Positions 1 through 8,750 of a stretch of 64,000 bases of DNA are shown one piece after another. Within the stretch, counting starts at the first letter, position 1. The number at the start of each line of letters is the position of its first letter. Below the pieces are notes generated by a model that saw only the letters and a program-made list of their open reading frames with translations, had not been told where the DNA came from and did no database searches. The stretch is from Saliniramus fredricksonii (lineage in GTDB: Bacteria; Pseudomonadota; Alphaproteobacteria; Rhizobiales; Beijerinckiaceae): contig NZ_FMBM01000001.1 in assembly GCF_900094735.1 (NCBI RefSeq), positions 124,001 through 188,000 on the forward strand, read 5' to 3'. A program made the position numbers and the translations under genes.

Positions 1-279
1 TATATCGGCATCGGCGGCATCCAGTCCGGCGCACCCTGGGTGATCGGGGTGCTCGCGGCCTCGACGCTCCTGAACGCGGCCTATTTCCTGCCCCTGCTCT
101 ACCGGATCTGGTTCGGCGAGGCGCAGGATGACAGCCGCCCCGGCGAGCGCCCGCTCGGCATCATCGCGCCGGCGGTGATCACCGGGATCGCGGCCATTGC
201 CGTCGGCCTGTTCGCCGGCTGGGATCTCAGCCCGCTGGCCTGGGCCACCCTCATCGTGGAACGGGATTATTGGCCATGA
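1..279 (+). CDS. NuoL/NuoM/MrpD-family proton-conducting membrane subunit, C-terminal part (5' end outside window)
   Basis: Only the last 92 residues are present; the frame is already open at base 1. The visible part is strongly hydrophobic. It contains a motif with sequence YFLPLLYRIWFGE, which is typical of the end of the conserved domain in MrpD/NuoM-like subunits, followed by a last membrane segment and a short tail. Members of this family move protons or Na+ in respiratory complex I, Mrp antiporters and related membrane complexes. The stop codon overlaps the start of the next gene in an ATGA arrangement, so the two are probably translationally coupled parts of one complex. The exact complex (Mrp, group 4 hydrogenase-like or other) cannot be decided without the upstream genes. 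Confidence 0.8.
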   Translation, partial: YIGIGGIQSGAPWVIGVLAASTLLNAAYFLPLLYRIWFGEAQDDSRPGERPLGIIAPAVITGIAAIAVGLFAGWDLSPLAWATLIVERDYWP

Positions 280-2009
280 TGATACCCGAAACCGCCGTGA
301 TCCCGTTCTGGCCGCAGGGCCCGGTCTGGCCCATGCTGATCCTGATCTGGCCGCTTCTGGTCGGCGCGCTCGCGGGCCTTCCGGGCCTGCGCGAAAAACC
401 CCTGCGGCTGCTGCCGCTGGCGCCGCTCCCCGCCCTTCTGCTCGCGCTCGCGCGCCCTGCCGACGGGACGACGCTGGCGCCGGACGTGCTGCTCGGCGTT
501 GTCCTGAAGACCGATACGCTTGGCCTGACATTGCTCGGCATGACGGCGGCGATCTGGCTTGCGGCGGGGCTCTATGCGCTCGCCTACATGAAGGCGCCGC
601 GCAAACCCGCCGTCTTCACCGGCTTCTGGTGCCTGACGCTGACGGGCAATCTCGGCGTCTTCCTCGCCGCCGATGCGGTGACCTTCTACGTCTCTTTCGC
701 CGCCGTCTCCCTCGCCTCGTATTTCCTGGTGGTGCATGACGGCACGGCGAAGGCCCTGCGCGCGGCGCGGATCTATATTGCGCTCGCGATCTTCGGCGAA
801 GCCATGCTGCTGACCGGCTTCGTCATTGCCGTATCCGGCGCCGACAGTCTCCTGATCTCTGATCTGCGCGCGACGCTCGGTGCGCCTGCCGGCGAGGACA
901 CGCTGCGCCCCGTCACACAGGGGCTGGCCATCACGCTGATCATCATCGGTTTCGGCCTCAAGGCGGGTATGATGCCGCTGCATCTGTGGCTGCCGCTGGC
1001 CCATCCGGCAGCGCCGACACCGGCTTCCGCCGTGCTTTCAGGCGCCATCGTCAAGGCCGGCATTATCGGCCTGATCCGGTTCATCCCCGAAGGCGCGGTC
1101 GAGACCGGGACCCTGCTCATGATCATCGGCCTCACGAGCGCCTATCTGGCGGTGCTGCTGGGGCTCACGCAGCAGAATCTCAAGGCCGTGCTGGCCTATT
1201 CCACGGTGAGCCAGATGGGGCTCGTCATCGCCGTGATCGGCGCTGGCATCACCGCTTCCGATCCGCAGGCGCTCGCCTCTGCGGGCTTCTATGCCATGCA
1301 TCACGGCTTCGCCAAGGCGGCGCTCTTTCTCAGCGTCGGCCTGCTCGCGGTAACGCGCGGCGGCGTGCGGCGCGTGCTTCTGGCCGGCATCGCCGTCATC
1401 TGCGCCTCGGTGGCGGGATTGCCCGGAACAGGCGGGGCTCTGGCCAAGATGGCGGTGAAGCCGGCTTTCGAGGGGTTCACGCTCTGGCTGGTCACCGCAT
1501 CGGGGATCGGCACCAGCCTGATCCTTTTGCGCTATCTCGTGCTCGGCGCGCGCGTGGAAGCGGATGCGGCGCGCCCACCGGCGCTGATGGCGGGGCCTGT
1601 CATCGTCATGGGGCTGTGTGCGCTGCTCCTGCCCTGGCTGACCTGGAGCGCCTTCGATCCGCGCCCGCTCGGTTATCTCGCCGGTGCGGGCGCGATCATC
1701 GACGGGATCTGGCCGATTCTCGTGGCGCTCGCGATTACCGCGCTCGCGCTCAGTCCCCCGCTCGCCGGGCGGATCCCCTCACCGGCTGTCCCGGAGGGCG
1801 ATATCGCCGTGCCACTGGAGCGCGGGGCGATCCGGGTGATCCGGGCCGTGAGCGAGATGGAACCGCCGGTGCCGCAGGCGCATGAATGGCGCCGCGTCCT
1901 GCGCATCATCGCCCCGGCGGAGGCGCTGGAGCGCCTCCTCCTGCCCTGGCGGGTGGCGGGCCTGGTCATCCTCATGCTGATCATCGCGGTGGCGCTGATC
2001 AGCCTGTGA
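276..2009 (+). CDS. Proton-conducting transporter subunit of the NuoL/NuoM/MrpD family
   Basis: The protein has 577 residues and is almost entirely transmembrane helices. Family hallmarks are a membrane glutamate in the segment reading FGEAMLLTGF, a lysine in FGLKAGMMPLHLWLPLAHP followed by the conserved TPASA turn, the helix beginning NLKAVLAYSTVSQMG, and HHGFAKAALFL. These charged residues form the proton path in complex I antiporter-like subunits. The ATG at 276 overlaps the stop of the preceding related subunit; a second ATG lies at 279. Having two consecutive paralogous subunits indicates a multi-subunit ion-translocating complex, possibly Mrp-like. The substrate ion and partners are inferred only. 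The C-terminal third is less conserved and carries a charged stretch before the final helix. Confidence 0.85.
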   Translation: MMIPETAVIPFWPQGPVWPMLILIWPLLVGALAGLPGLREKPLRLLPLAPLPALLLALARPADGTTLAPDVLLGVVLKTDTLGLTLLGMTAAIWLAAGLYALAYMKAPRKPAVFTGFWCLTLTGNLGVFLAADAVTFYVSFAAVSLASYFLVVHDGTAKALRAARIYIALAIFGEAMLLTGFVIAVSGADSLLISDLRATLGAPAGEDTLRPVTQGLAITLIIIGFGLKAGMMPLHLWLPLAHPAAPTPASAVLSGAIVKAGIIGLIRFIPEGAVETGTLLMIIGLTSAYLAVLLGLTQQNLKAVLAYSTVSQMGLVIAVIGAGITASDPQALASAGFYAMHHGFAKAALFLSVGLLAVTRGGVRRVLLAGIAVICASVAGLPGTGGALAKMAVKPAFEGFTLWLVTASGIGTSLILLRYLVLGARVEADAARPPALMAGPVIVMGLCALLLPWLTWSAFDPRPLGYLAGAGAIIDGIWPILVALAITALALSPPLAGRIPSPAVPEGDIAVPLERGAIRVIRAVSEMEPPVPQAHEWRRVLRIIAPAEALERLLLPWRVAGLVILMLIIAVALISL

Positions 2010-2015
2010 GTGCGA

Positions 2016-2705
2016 TCAGCCCTCGTAGACCGGGCGGAAAGTCAGGTGATCCTCGACACCGCGCACGCCGGAGACCTCCTCCGCGATGAGGGTGATGGCG
2101 CGGCGCTCGGATTCGGCATCGATGAAGCCCCACAGATGCGCGACACCATCCTGCACGATGACATTGGTGAAGGCCCCCCAGGGATGCTTGCGCAACTCCT
2201 TCGTGATCGCGTCGCTGAGCGCGCGGTCATCAGCCGTGATCGACGCCTGCTGCGGCTTCGCCACGGCCAGACCACGCAGCAGGTTGGCCCTGGAGATCAG
2301 ACCGACGAGCTTGCCATCGGTCAGAACCGGGACCCGCTTGATGCGGTTCTTCTCGAGCAGCCGCGCGATATCCGCGAGCGGGGTATCCTCGCTGACCGAC
2401 AGCACCTTGCGTGACATCACGTCCTGCGCCGTACGCCCGTGGCTGCGGGTGTAATTCTCGGCGGTATCGGGGGCATCCCCGAGCAGACGCAGCCACCAGG
2501 AACGCTTGGGCGGCGCATCACCGACAGCGCCGACATGGCTCATCAGATCACCCTCGCTGACCATCCCGACGACCTTCTCCTGCGCATCGACCACGGGAAC
2601 GCCGCTGATCCGTTGAGAATAAAGCAATTGCGCGATGTCCTGCACGGCCGTATCCGGCTTTACGGTGACGACTTCGCTGGTCATGACGTCCTTGGCGGTG
2701 AGCAT
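2016..2705 (-). CDS. CBS-domain pair with C-terminal BON domain
   Basis: The protein has 229 residues and no signal peptide, so it is probably cytoplasmic. Two CBS domains are visible at about residues 5-60 (starting AKDVMTSEVVTVKP) and 92-148 (starting AQDVMSRKVLSVSEDT). A BON domain at about 155-225 contains DGVAHLWGFIDAESER and ends in FRPVYEG. CBS pairs usually bind adenosine nucleotides and sense energy state; BON domains bind lipids or other ligands. The combination is a known but poorly characterised family in Proteobacteria. The gene ends 6 bases from the end of the convergent transporter gene. A purine-rich stretch (GGGAGAGAG) precedes the ATG. Its target is not indicated by the sequence. 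Confidence 0.88.
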   Translation of the reverse strand: MLTAKDVMTSEVVTVKPDTAVQDIAQLLYSQRISGVPVVDAQEKVVGMVSEGDLMSHVGAVGDAPPKRSWWLRLLGDAPDTAENYTRSHGRTAQDVMSRKVLSVSEDTPLADIARLLEKNRIKRVPVLTDGKLVGLISRANLLRGLAVAKPQQASITADDRALSDAITKELRKHPWGAFTNVIVQDGVAHLWGFIDAESERRAITLIAEEVSGVRGVEDHLTFRPVYEG

Positions 2706-2927
2706 GATGATCTCTCTCCCTCGTGGACAGGTGGTTGTGGGGGATGCCGCGTCTGCGCAGCGGCTGGCGCTGGGCGCCGGCTGACCTGCCTCAACGTCAC
2801 ATTCCGCCTCGGACCGGGATCATGCATTGATATTGGTCAAGCTGCGCTGCGCGAGCACGGATGGAGCAGGTGCCGCCTGGATCAACGCCCGCGCGCGCAA
2901 CGCCCACGCGCATGGGGCGGATCGGCC

Positions 2928-3674
2928 TCAGCGCTTCTGGCCGTAGGGCGGGCGCGGGATCGCCATATGGGCCGCGCGCAGGGCAGCGGACCAACGCTCG
3001 CGCAGATCGTGGAAATAGGTCTCCCCCGCCTCGATGCGATGCACCAGCTCCGCCTCGAGCGCATCGCGCCGGATCACGGCGATATCGATCGGCAAGCCCA
3101 CACCGAGATTGGAGCGCATGGTCGAATCCATCGAGATCAGGCCGATCTTGAGCGCGTCATAGAGATCGCTGTCATAGCCCACCGCGCGATCGAGGATGGG
3201 CTTGCCGTATTTGTGTTCACCGATCTGCAGGAAGGGCGCATCCTGCCCGCATTCGATGAAATTTCCGGCGGCATAGACCATGAACAGCCGCATCGGCTCG
3301 CCGGCGATCTGGCCGCCGAACAGGAAGGACACATCGAAGGAGAGTCCGGCCTCCTTCAGCCCCGGCTCATGGATGGAACGCACCTGCCGCACCGCGCGCC
3401 CCACGAGCTGGACCGCCTGGAACAAGCTGCCTGCATCCTCCAGCTTCTGGATCGTGCCGGTTTCCGCGTCCTCGATCCCCTCCTCGAGGAGCCCGACGAC
3501 GGATTGCGACATGGAGAGGTTCCCCGCCGCCGCCAGCGCCAGAACGCGCTCGCCCGGCTTTTCGATGATCGTCAGCTTGCGATAGGTCGAAACATTGTCG
3601 AGACCGGCATTGGTGCGCGTATCCGCGATCAGGACCATGCCCTGATCGAGCAGCAAACCGACGCAATAGGTCAT
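2928..3674 (-). CDS. Proteasome-type peptidase of the Anbu (ancestral beta-subunit) family
   Basis: The protein is 248 residues, 20S-proteasome/HslV fold. Removing the initiator Met exposes Thr1 (sequence TYCVGLLL). Counting from it, Asp17 lies in LIADTRTNAG and a lysine at position 32 follows STYR, matching the Thr1/Asp17/Lys33 catalytic set of proteasome beta subunits. The start at 3674 is chosen because it gives this N-terminal Thr and is preceded by AGGAG; an upstream in-frame extension would bury the nucleophile. It is the last gene of a unit with transglutaminase-like, alpha-E and circularly permuted ATP-grasp genes, the known neighbourhood of Anbu. Its natural substrate is not established, and no dedicated unfoldase gene is nearby. 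Confidence 0.9.
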   Translation of the reverse strand: MTYCVGLLLDQGMVLIADTRTNAGLDNVSTYRKLTIIEKPGERVLALAAAGNLSMSQSVVGLLEEGIEDAETGTIQKLEDAGSLFQAVQLVGRAVRQVRSIHEPGLKEAGLSFDVSFLFGGQIAGEPMRLFMVYAAGNFIECGQDAPFLQIGEHKYGKPILDRAVGYDSDLYDALKIGLISMDSTMRSNLGVGLPIDIAVIRRDALEAELVHRIEAGETYFHDLRERWSAALRAAHMAIPRPPYGQKR

Positions 3675-3696
3675 GGCGGGTGCTCCTTGTGGGGCC

Positions 3697-4542
3697 TCAA
3701 TCCTGGCTCTGCCGCTGGCTCTGGGCCGCCCCGTCGGCATCTTCGACGACAAGCTTTACCGCCATGCTCTCGCCACCGCCACCCCAGCGGCTGCCCCTGA
3801 TGGGCGCCGCCCCCAGATAATCGAGGCCGATCGCGATACGCACATGCGCATCCGTGGTCGAGATCCCGTTGGCCGGATCGAATCCGACCCAGCCGAGACC
3901 CGGCACCTTCGCCTCCGCCCAGGCATGGCCGGCATCCTGATCGGTCACACCGTCGATACGCACGAAATAGCCCGAGACATAGCGCGCCGGAATGCCGAGG
4001 AAGCGGGCGCAGCCGATGAAGATATGGCTCAGATCCTGACAGACGCCCTTGCGCATGGCGAAAGCCTCGTGGGCCGTCGTCGAGACCAGCGTCGGCTGGA
4101 TGTCGAAGACCACCTCGCCATTGATCGCATTCATCAGCCGATGCAGCGTGCCGAGAACATCGTTCGCGTCATATTGCGCGACCTCTGCCGCAAAGGCCCG
4201 CAGGGCTTCGTCGGTTTCCGTCAGCGGCGTATCGCGCAGGAAATAGAGATCGGGCGCGCGCGTCACGGCACCTTTCACGATGCCGTTGGTATCGAAAGTC
4301 TCGACTTCGCCGGCAACCCGCAAGGTCAGTGCCTCGGCACCCGATTCCGCAGAGAAATGATGCACGATATTGCCCAGCGCATCCTCGGAACGGCGCAGCT
4401 GACCGTCGATGCTGGGCTCGATGCGCCAGCGCCGCACATGCTGGCCCTCATGCGCGCGCGGCGTCATCCGCAGGATCTGGATCAGGGCGCGGATCGGCGA
4501 ATCATATTCGTAATGGGTTTCGTGTTCGATGCGAACGCGCAT
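3697..4542 (-). CDS. Transglutaminase-like (papain-fold) cysteine peptidase family protein
   Basis: The protein has 281 residues. The N-terminal beta-rich region (about 1-90, starting MRVRIEHETHYEYDSPIR) matches the bacterial transglutaminase-like N-terminal domain. The transglutaminase core follows, with the predicted catalytic triad Cys168 (RKGVCQDLSHIF), His206 (DAGHAWAEA) and Asp222 (FDPANG). No signal peptide is seen, so it probably acts in the cytoplasm. A strong GGAGG site precedes the ATG. It lies 22 bases before the Anbu-type protease gene and about 45 bases after the alpha-E gene on the same strand. Bacterial members are thought to act as peptidases or amide-bond-modifying enzymes rather than classical crosslinkers; the substrate here is unknown. 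Confidence 0.9.
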   Translation of the reverse strand: MRVRIEHETHYEYDSPIRALIQILRMTPRAHEGQHVRRWRIEPSIDGQLRRSEDALGNIVHHFSAESGAEALTLRVAGEVETFDTNGIVKGAVTRAPDLYFLRDTPLTETDEALRAFAAEVAQYDANDVLGTLHRLMNAINGEVVFDIQPTLVSTTAHEAFAMRKGVCQDLSHIFIGCARFLGIPARYVSGYFVRIDGVTDQDAGHAWAEAKVPGLGWVGFDPANGISTTDAHVRIAIGLDYLGAAPIRGSRWGGGGESMAVKLVVEDADGAAQSQRQSQD

Positions 4543-4587
4543 GTAACCTCCGGGGCGGATGCGCCAGATCAGGGCCGTGGCGACGGG

Positions 4588-5529
4588 TCAGATCAGATAT
4601 TGCTCCGTGATCTCGGCACCGAGCCTGTTGTTCTCGACGATGAACTCCCCGACCCATTCATGCAAGCCGTGACCGAACACTTCCTCGATCCGCGAGGCGC
4701 CGAGCCGGGCGGAAGTCGTGGCGGCGAGGCGCTGCGAGCGCCCGCGCCGTCCATAGATGTCGGCGATCAGATCGAGATGGCGCACGAGAGACTCGTAACA
4801 GCAGGCCAGCGAACGCGGCATCTGCCGGTTCAGGATCAGAAGGTCCGCCACGTGCCACGGTTTCACGGCCTCGCGATAGACCCAATGATAGGCTGTATGC
4901 GCCTGCACCTCGCGCAGGATCGTCGTCCATTGAAAATAATCGAGCGAACCGCCCACGCGCTCGGTCTCGGGCAGCAGCACATGATATTTCACGTCGAGAA
5001 TGCGCGCGGTGTTGTCGGCGCGCTCGATCGAGACACCCAGCCTGGTGAAGTAATAGGCGTCGTTGCGCAGCATGGTCCGGTAGGCCGAGCCGTCGAAATG
5101 CAGCGAAACGGTCTTGGTGAATTCGAGGAAGTCGGAAAACGCGTCGCGATCCATGTCGTTGCCACGGCTGTTCTTCAACTGCAGCCAGGCATCGTTGATG
5201 GTCTCCCACATCTCCGCCGTCAGCGCCGTGCGCACGGCGCGGGCATTGGTGCGGGCATATTCGAGGCAGCTGCGGATCGAGGACGGGTTGTGCGGCGAGA
5301 AGGCGAGAAAATCGCGCACGGTGTCTTCGTTGACGACGTCGTAATGCTGCTCGAACAGCGCGATATTGCCGGCGGAAGCGAGCGCGCTCTCCCATTCGTT
5401 GCGCTCGCCGTTATAGCTCGTCGGCAGTGCCGCGAGACGCATCGTGGCATCCAGAATGCGGGCGACGAAATCGGCGCGCTCGGTATTGCGAAACAGCCAG
5501 TAGAGATTCGAGGCGGTGCGAGAAAGCAT
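4588..5529 (-). CDS. Alpha-E domain protein (DUF403)
   Basis: The protein has 313 residues and is predicted to be mostly alpha-helical. The N-terminus MLSRTASNLYWLFRNTERAD and the internal segment RLGVSIERADNTARILDVKYH are hallmarks of the alpha-E family. The ATG at 5529 is preferred to an in-frame TTG nine bases upstream because family members begin at this motif. The gene sits between the ATP-grasp and transglutaminase-like genes, as in many bacteria. The family is assumed to be a partner of the permuted ATP-grasp enzyme; the biochemical role is not known. Confidence 0.9.
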   Translation of the reverse strand: MLSRTASNLYWLFRNTERADFVARILDATMRLAALPTSYNGERNEWESALASAGNIALFEQHYDVVNEDTVRDFLAFSPHNPSSIRSCLEYARTNARAVRTALTAEMWETINDAWLQLKNSRGNDMDRDAFSDFLEFTKTVSLHFDGSAYRTMLRNDAYYFTRLGVSIERADNTARILDVKYHVLLPETERVGGSLDYFQWTTILREVQAHTAYHWVYREAVKPWHVADLLILNRQMPRSLACCYESLVRHLDLIADIYGRRGRSQRLAATTSARLGASRIEEVFGHGLHEWVGEFIVENNRLGAEITEQYLI

Positions 5530-5575
5530 TGCGATCAACCTGTGCGAAGAAACGGGGCGGGTTCGGTCGGGCGGC

Positions 5576-6997
5576 TCAGGCGCCGAGCACCCAGGTATCC
5601 TTGGTCCCGCCTCCCTGGCTGGAATTCACCACCAGCGAGCCGTCCTTCAGCGCCACGCGGGTCAGGCCGCCGGGCACGATCTCGACCCCGTTGGCACCCG
5701 AGAGCACGAAGGGGCGCAGATCCACATGGCGCGGCGCCACACCCGAAGCGACGAAGGTCGGACAGGTGGACAGCGCCAGCGTCGGCTGCGCGATGAAATT
5801 CTCCGGATGCGCCTTCAGCTTGCGGCGAAATTCCTCGATCTGCCCCCGGGTCGCATGCGGCCCGACCAGCATGCCGTAACCGCCGGAGCCATTGACCTCC
5901 TTGACCACGAGATCGGGAAGGTTGTCGAGCACATGGGCGAGCGCCTCGGGCTCGCGGCAGCGCCAGGTCGGCACATTGTGCAGGATCGGCTCTTCACCGG
6001 TATAGAATTTCACGATCTCGGGCATGTAGGTATAGACCGCCTTGTCGTCGGCGATGCCCGTGCCGACGGCATTGGCGAGGGTGATATTGCCTGCCTGATA
6101 GGCACCAAAGATACCCGGAACGCCGAGCACCGAATCCGGCTTGAACACGAGCGGGTCGAGAAAATCATCGTCGACGCGGCGATACAGCACGTCCAGCCGC
6201 TGCGGACCCTCGGTGGTGCGCATGTAGACGACCTCGTCCTTGACGAAGAGATCGCTCGCCTCGACCAGCTCGACCCCGAGCTTGTCGGCCAGGAAGGAGT
6301 GCTCGTAATAGGCGGAATTGAACTGCCCCGGCGTAAGCACCGCCACATTCGGGTCACGCCGGCCGCTGCGCGGCGCCACCGATTGCAGGCAGGCGAGCAG
6401 CGCGTCGGGATAATTCTCGACCGGGGCGATGCGGTGGCGGGCATAGAGTTCGGGGAAGAGCCGCATGGTCACTTCGCGGTTCTCCAGCATGTAGGAGACG
6501 CCGGAGGGCGTGCGCGCATTGTCTTCGAGCACATAGAACGTGTCCTCGTCGACACGCACCAGATCGATCCCGGCAATATGGCAATAGATGTCGTGCGGGA
6601 CCTTCAACCCCTGCATTTCGAGGCAATAGAAGGGGTTGGTGAAGATCAGCTCCTTCGGGATGATCCCGGCGCGCAGAATCTCCTGCTTGCCGTAGAGATC
6701 GGCGAGAAACATGTTGATCGCCCTGACGCGCTGCTCCAGCCCCCGCGCGACGTGATCCCATTCCTTCTTCATGATGATGCGCGGAATGATATCGAAGGGA
6801 ATCAGCCGCTCAGTCGCCGCCTCGTCACCGTAGACGGCAAAGGTGATGCCGATGCGCCGGAAGAACAGTTCCGCCTGGCTGCGGCGCGTATCGAGCAGTT
6901 CGCGCGGGGTCCTGGCCAGCCATTGCTTGAGCTGCTCATAGGGCGCCCGCACCTCGCCCCCGCCGGCGACACCGTTCATCTCGTCAAAGACTGGCAT
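5576..6997 (-). CDS. Circularly permuted type 2 ATP-grasp protein
   Basis: The protein has 473 residues. Characteristic segments are ITFAVYGDEAATERLIPFDIIPR near the N-terminus, YVLEDNARTPSGVSYMLENR in the middle, and the glycine-rich nucleotide-binding stretch KEVNGSGGYGMLVGPHATR. The family is predicted to use ATP to join a carboxylate to an amine, possibly adding amino acids to peptides. The ATG at 6997 has GGGAGAG just upstream; a GTG at 7009 is an in-frame alternative. It is the first gene of the Anbu-associated unit; the next start is 47 bases downstream. A 16-bp tandem repeat lies in its 5' leader. The actual product is unknown. Confidence 0.9.
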   Translation of the reverse strand: MPVFDEMNGVAGGGEVRAPYEQLKQWLARTPRELLDTRRSQAELFFRRIGITFAVYGDEAATERLIPFDIIPRIIMKKEWDHVARGLEQRVRAINMFLADLYGKQEILRAGIIPKELIFTNPFYCLEMQGLKVPHDIYCHIAGIDLVRVDEDTFYVLEDNARTPSGVSYMLENREVTMRLFPELYARHRIAPVENYPDALLACLQSVAPRSGRRDPNVAVLTPGQFNSAYYEHSFLADKLGVELVEASDLFVKDEVVYMRTTEGPQRLDVLYRRVDDDFLDPLVFKPDSVLGVPGIFGAYQAGNITLANAVGTGIADDKAVYTYMPEIVKFYTGEEPILHNVPTWRCREPEALAHVLDNLPDLVVKEVNGSGGYGMLVGPHATRGQIEEFRRKLKAHPENFIAQPTLALSTCPTFVASGVAPRHVDLRPFVLSGANGVEIVPGGLTRVALKDGSLVVNSSQGGGTKDTWVLGA

Positions 6998-7040
6998 TGG
7001 CTCTCCCACAGATTACGCCCCCGTTGCCAAGCCTAGACGC

Positions 7041-7092
7041 AAGGACCAGGCCAGGCAAGGACTAGGCCAGGCAAGGACCGGGCCAGGCAAGG
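7041..7092. repeat. 16-bp direct tandem repeat, three full copies plus four bases
   Basis: Unit AAGGACCAGGCCAGGC at 7041-7056, repeated at 7057-7072 and 7073-7088 with one change each, then AAGG. It lies 44 bases upstream of the ATP-grasp ATG, inside its probable leader. The unit is built from shorter AGGC/CAAGG words, so slippage is a likely origin. Confidence 0.9.
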
Positions 7093-7137
7093 CGGGCTGG
7101 AAACGCAGGCGCCGTCGAGGAATTCCGGGTCCGCCCA

Positions 7138-7166
7138 TTGACTTGTGCGCCGCGAAGGGCGATATG
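7138..7166 (+). promoter_or_regulatory. Candidate sigma-70-like promoter for the DEAD-box helicase
   Basis: TTGACT (7138-7143), a 17-base spacer, then GATATG (7161-7166). The -35 matches the consensus at five of six positions; the -10 is weak. The position fits a transcript covering either possible helicase start. Confidence 0.3.
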
Positions 7167-7348
7167 CACAGTACAGCGTCGTTTCGGACGACGCCGGGGC
7201 TGCGTGAGTGAAACGTTTCACCATCATCGTTTCGCGCCCCCTTCATCCCGATCTTCGACAACCTGATCACGCGGGTCGTCTCTTGAACGAGCCCGCCTGC
7301 GCGACGTGTCGCGTCCGGTGCGGCTCCCCGCTGCATGAAAGCATCATC

Positions 7349-8698
7349 TTGACCACATTTTCCGATTTCGGCCTCGCCGAGCCCATTCTCGCGGCGCTCG
7401 CCGGCGAAGGCTACGAAACCCCCACCCCGATTCAGACCCAGGCGATACCGCTGGTTCTGGAAGGTCGCGACCTGCTCGGTATCGCCCAGACGGGCACCGG
7501 CAAGACCGCCGCCTTCTCACTGCCGATCCTCGATCGCTTCTCCCGTGACCGCAAGGCGCGCCAGCCGCGCGGCTGCCGGGCGCTGATCCTCTCGCCGACG
7601 CGCGAGCTGACCAGCCAGATCGCCGACAACATCCGCATCTACGGACGCAATCTGCGCCTCTCGACCCAGGTCGTCTTCGGCGGCATGCCGATCAACCGTC
7701 AGATTCGCCAGCTCGAACGCGGCGTCGATATCCTCGTCGCCACGCCGGGGCGCCTGCTCGATCTGATCGACCGGCGCGCACTCAGCCTCGCCGATGTCGA
7801 GGTGCTGGTGCTCGACGAGGCCGACCAGATGCTCGACCTCGGCTTCATCCATGCCCTGCGTCGCATCGCAAAACTGGTGCCGCGTGAACGGCAGAGCCTG
7901 TTCTTCTCCGCCACGATGCCCAAAAGCATTGCCGGCCTCGCCGAGGAATATCTCGACAATCCGGCCCGCGTCGCCGTCCAGCCGGCGGCGACCACTGCCG
8001 AGCGTGTGGCCCAGCAGGTGATTTTCGTCTCCTCCGGCCAGAAGCAGCGCCTGCTTGCGCAAGTCCTGCAGGACGGTGCGGTAAGCCGCGCCCTCGTCTT
8101 CACCCGTACCAAACATGGCGCCGACAAGGTCGTGAAGCATCTCGAACGCGACGGCGTCCCCGCTGCGGCGATCCACGGCAACAAGTCGCAGGGCCAGCGC
8201 GAGCGCGCGCTCAATGATTTCCGCCAGGGTCGCTGCAAGGTGCTGATCGCAACCGATATTGCCGCGCGCGGTATCGATGTCGACGGCGTCTCGCACGTCA
8301 TCAATTTCGAGTTGCCCAACGTGCCGGAATCCTATGTCCACCGGATCGGCCGTACGGCCCGTGCCGGTGCGGACGGCGCCGCCCTCTCCTTCTGCAATAT
8401 GGAAGAGCGCGCCTATCTGCGGGACATCCAGCGCACCACGCGCCAGGAGATCCCGGTGATGCCGTTGCCGCCCGGATTCACTCCCGAGCCGCCGCCGGAA
8501 GCGCCGATCCCGAAAGCCGGCAAGAGCGGGAAGACCATGAAGGGGCTGAGCCAGGGCAAGCCTGGCGGCCATCGCAAGGGCGCGCGCCCGGGTACAGGCT
8601 CGGGAGCCCCCGCTTCACGCGGTGGCGCCCCGCGCAACGGCGCACCGGGTCGCCCGGCGCGCCAGCAGCGTCGCGAACAGCGCCCCGCCGCCTATTGA
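7349..8698 (+). CDS. DEAD-box ATP-dependent RNA helicase
   Basis: The protein has 449 residues from a TTG start. Motifs in order are the Q motif (TPTPIQTQAIP), Walker A (AQTGTGKT), PTRELTSQI, TPGRLLDL, DEAD (VLDEADQMLD), SAT (FSATMPKSI), RGIDVDGVSHVINF and HRIGRTARAG. A basic, glycine/proline-rich tail (about 380-449) probably helps RNA binding, as in RhlE-type helicases. The TTG at 7349 (LTTFSDFGLAEPIL) fits family N-termini; an ATG at 7208 would add 47 residues unlike any helicase segment, so it is less likely. Likely roles are ribosome assembly or mRNA turnover, which suits its place beside the ribosomal cluster. A strong terminator follows. Confidence 0.92.
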   Translation: MTTFSDFGLAEPILAALAGEGYETPTPIQTQAIPLVLEGRDLLGIAQTGTGKTAAFSLPILDRFSRDRKARQPRGCRALILSPTRELTSQIADNIRIYGRNLRLSTQVVFGGMPINRQIRQLERGVDILVATPGRLLDLIDRRALSLADVEVLVLDEADQMLDLGFIHALRRIAKLVPRERQSLFFSATMPKSIAGLAEEYLDNPARVAVQPAATTAERVAQQVIFVSSGQKQRLLAQVLQDGAVSRALVFTRTKHGADKVVKHLERDGVPAAAIHGNKSQGQRERALNDFRQGRCKVLIATDIAARGIDVDGVSHVINFELPNVPESYVHRIGRTARAGADGAALSFCNMEERAYLRDIQRTTRQEIPVMPLPPGFTPEPPPEAPIPKAGKSGKTMKGLSQGKPGGHRKGARPGTGSGAPASRGGAPRNGAPGRPARQQRREQRPAAY

Positions 8699-8750
8699 CG
8701 AAGTGCGGCATGCGCTTTCGCGACTGCCGCCCCTGATACGAAGCTGAACG

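Larger units (their letters stand above)
6998..7348. other. Intergenic region between divergent ATP-grasp and helicase genes
   Basis: About 350 bases without a convincing gene. It holds a three-copy 16-bp tandem repeat near the ATP-grasp start and one promoter-like sequence pointing to the helicase. The plus-strand frame open from 7208 could extend the helicase N-terminus, but that extension does not look like helicase sequence. Confidence 0.6.

Noticed and set aside
7041-7092. A CRISPR array
   Set aside because: Repeats are adjacent without spacers, and there are no cas genes.
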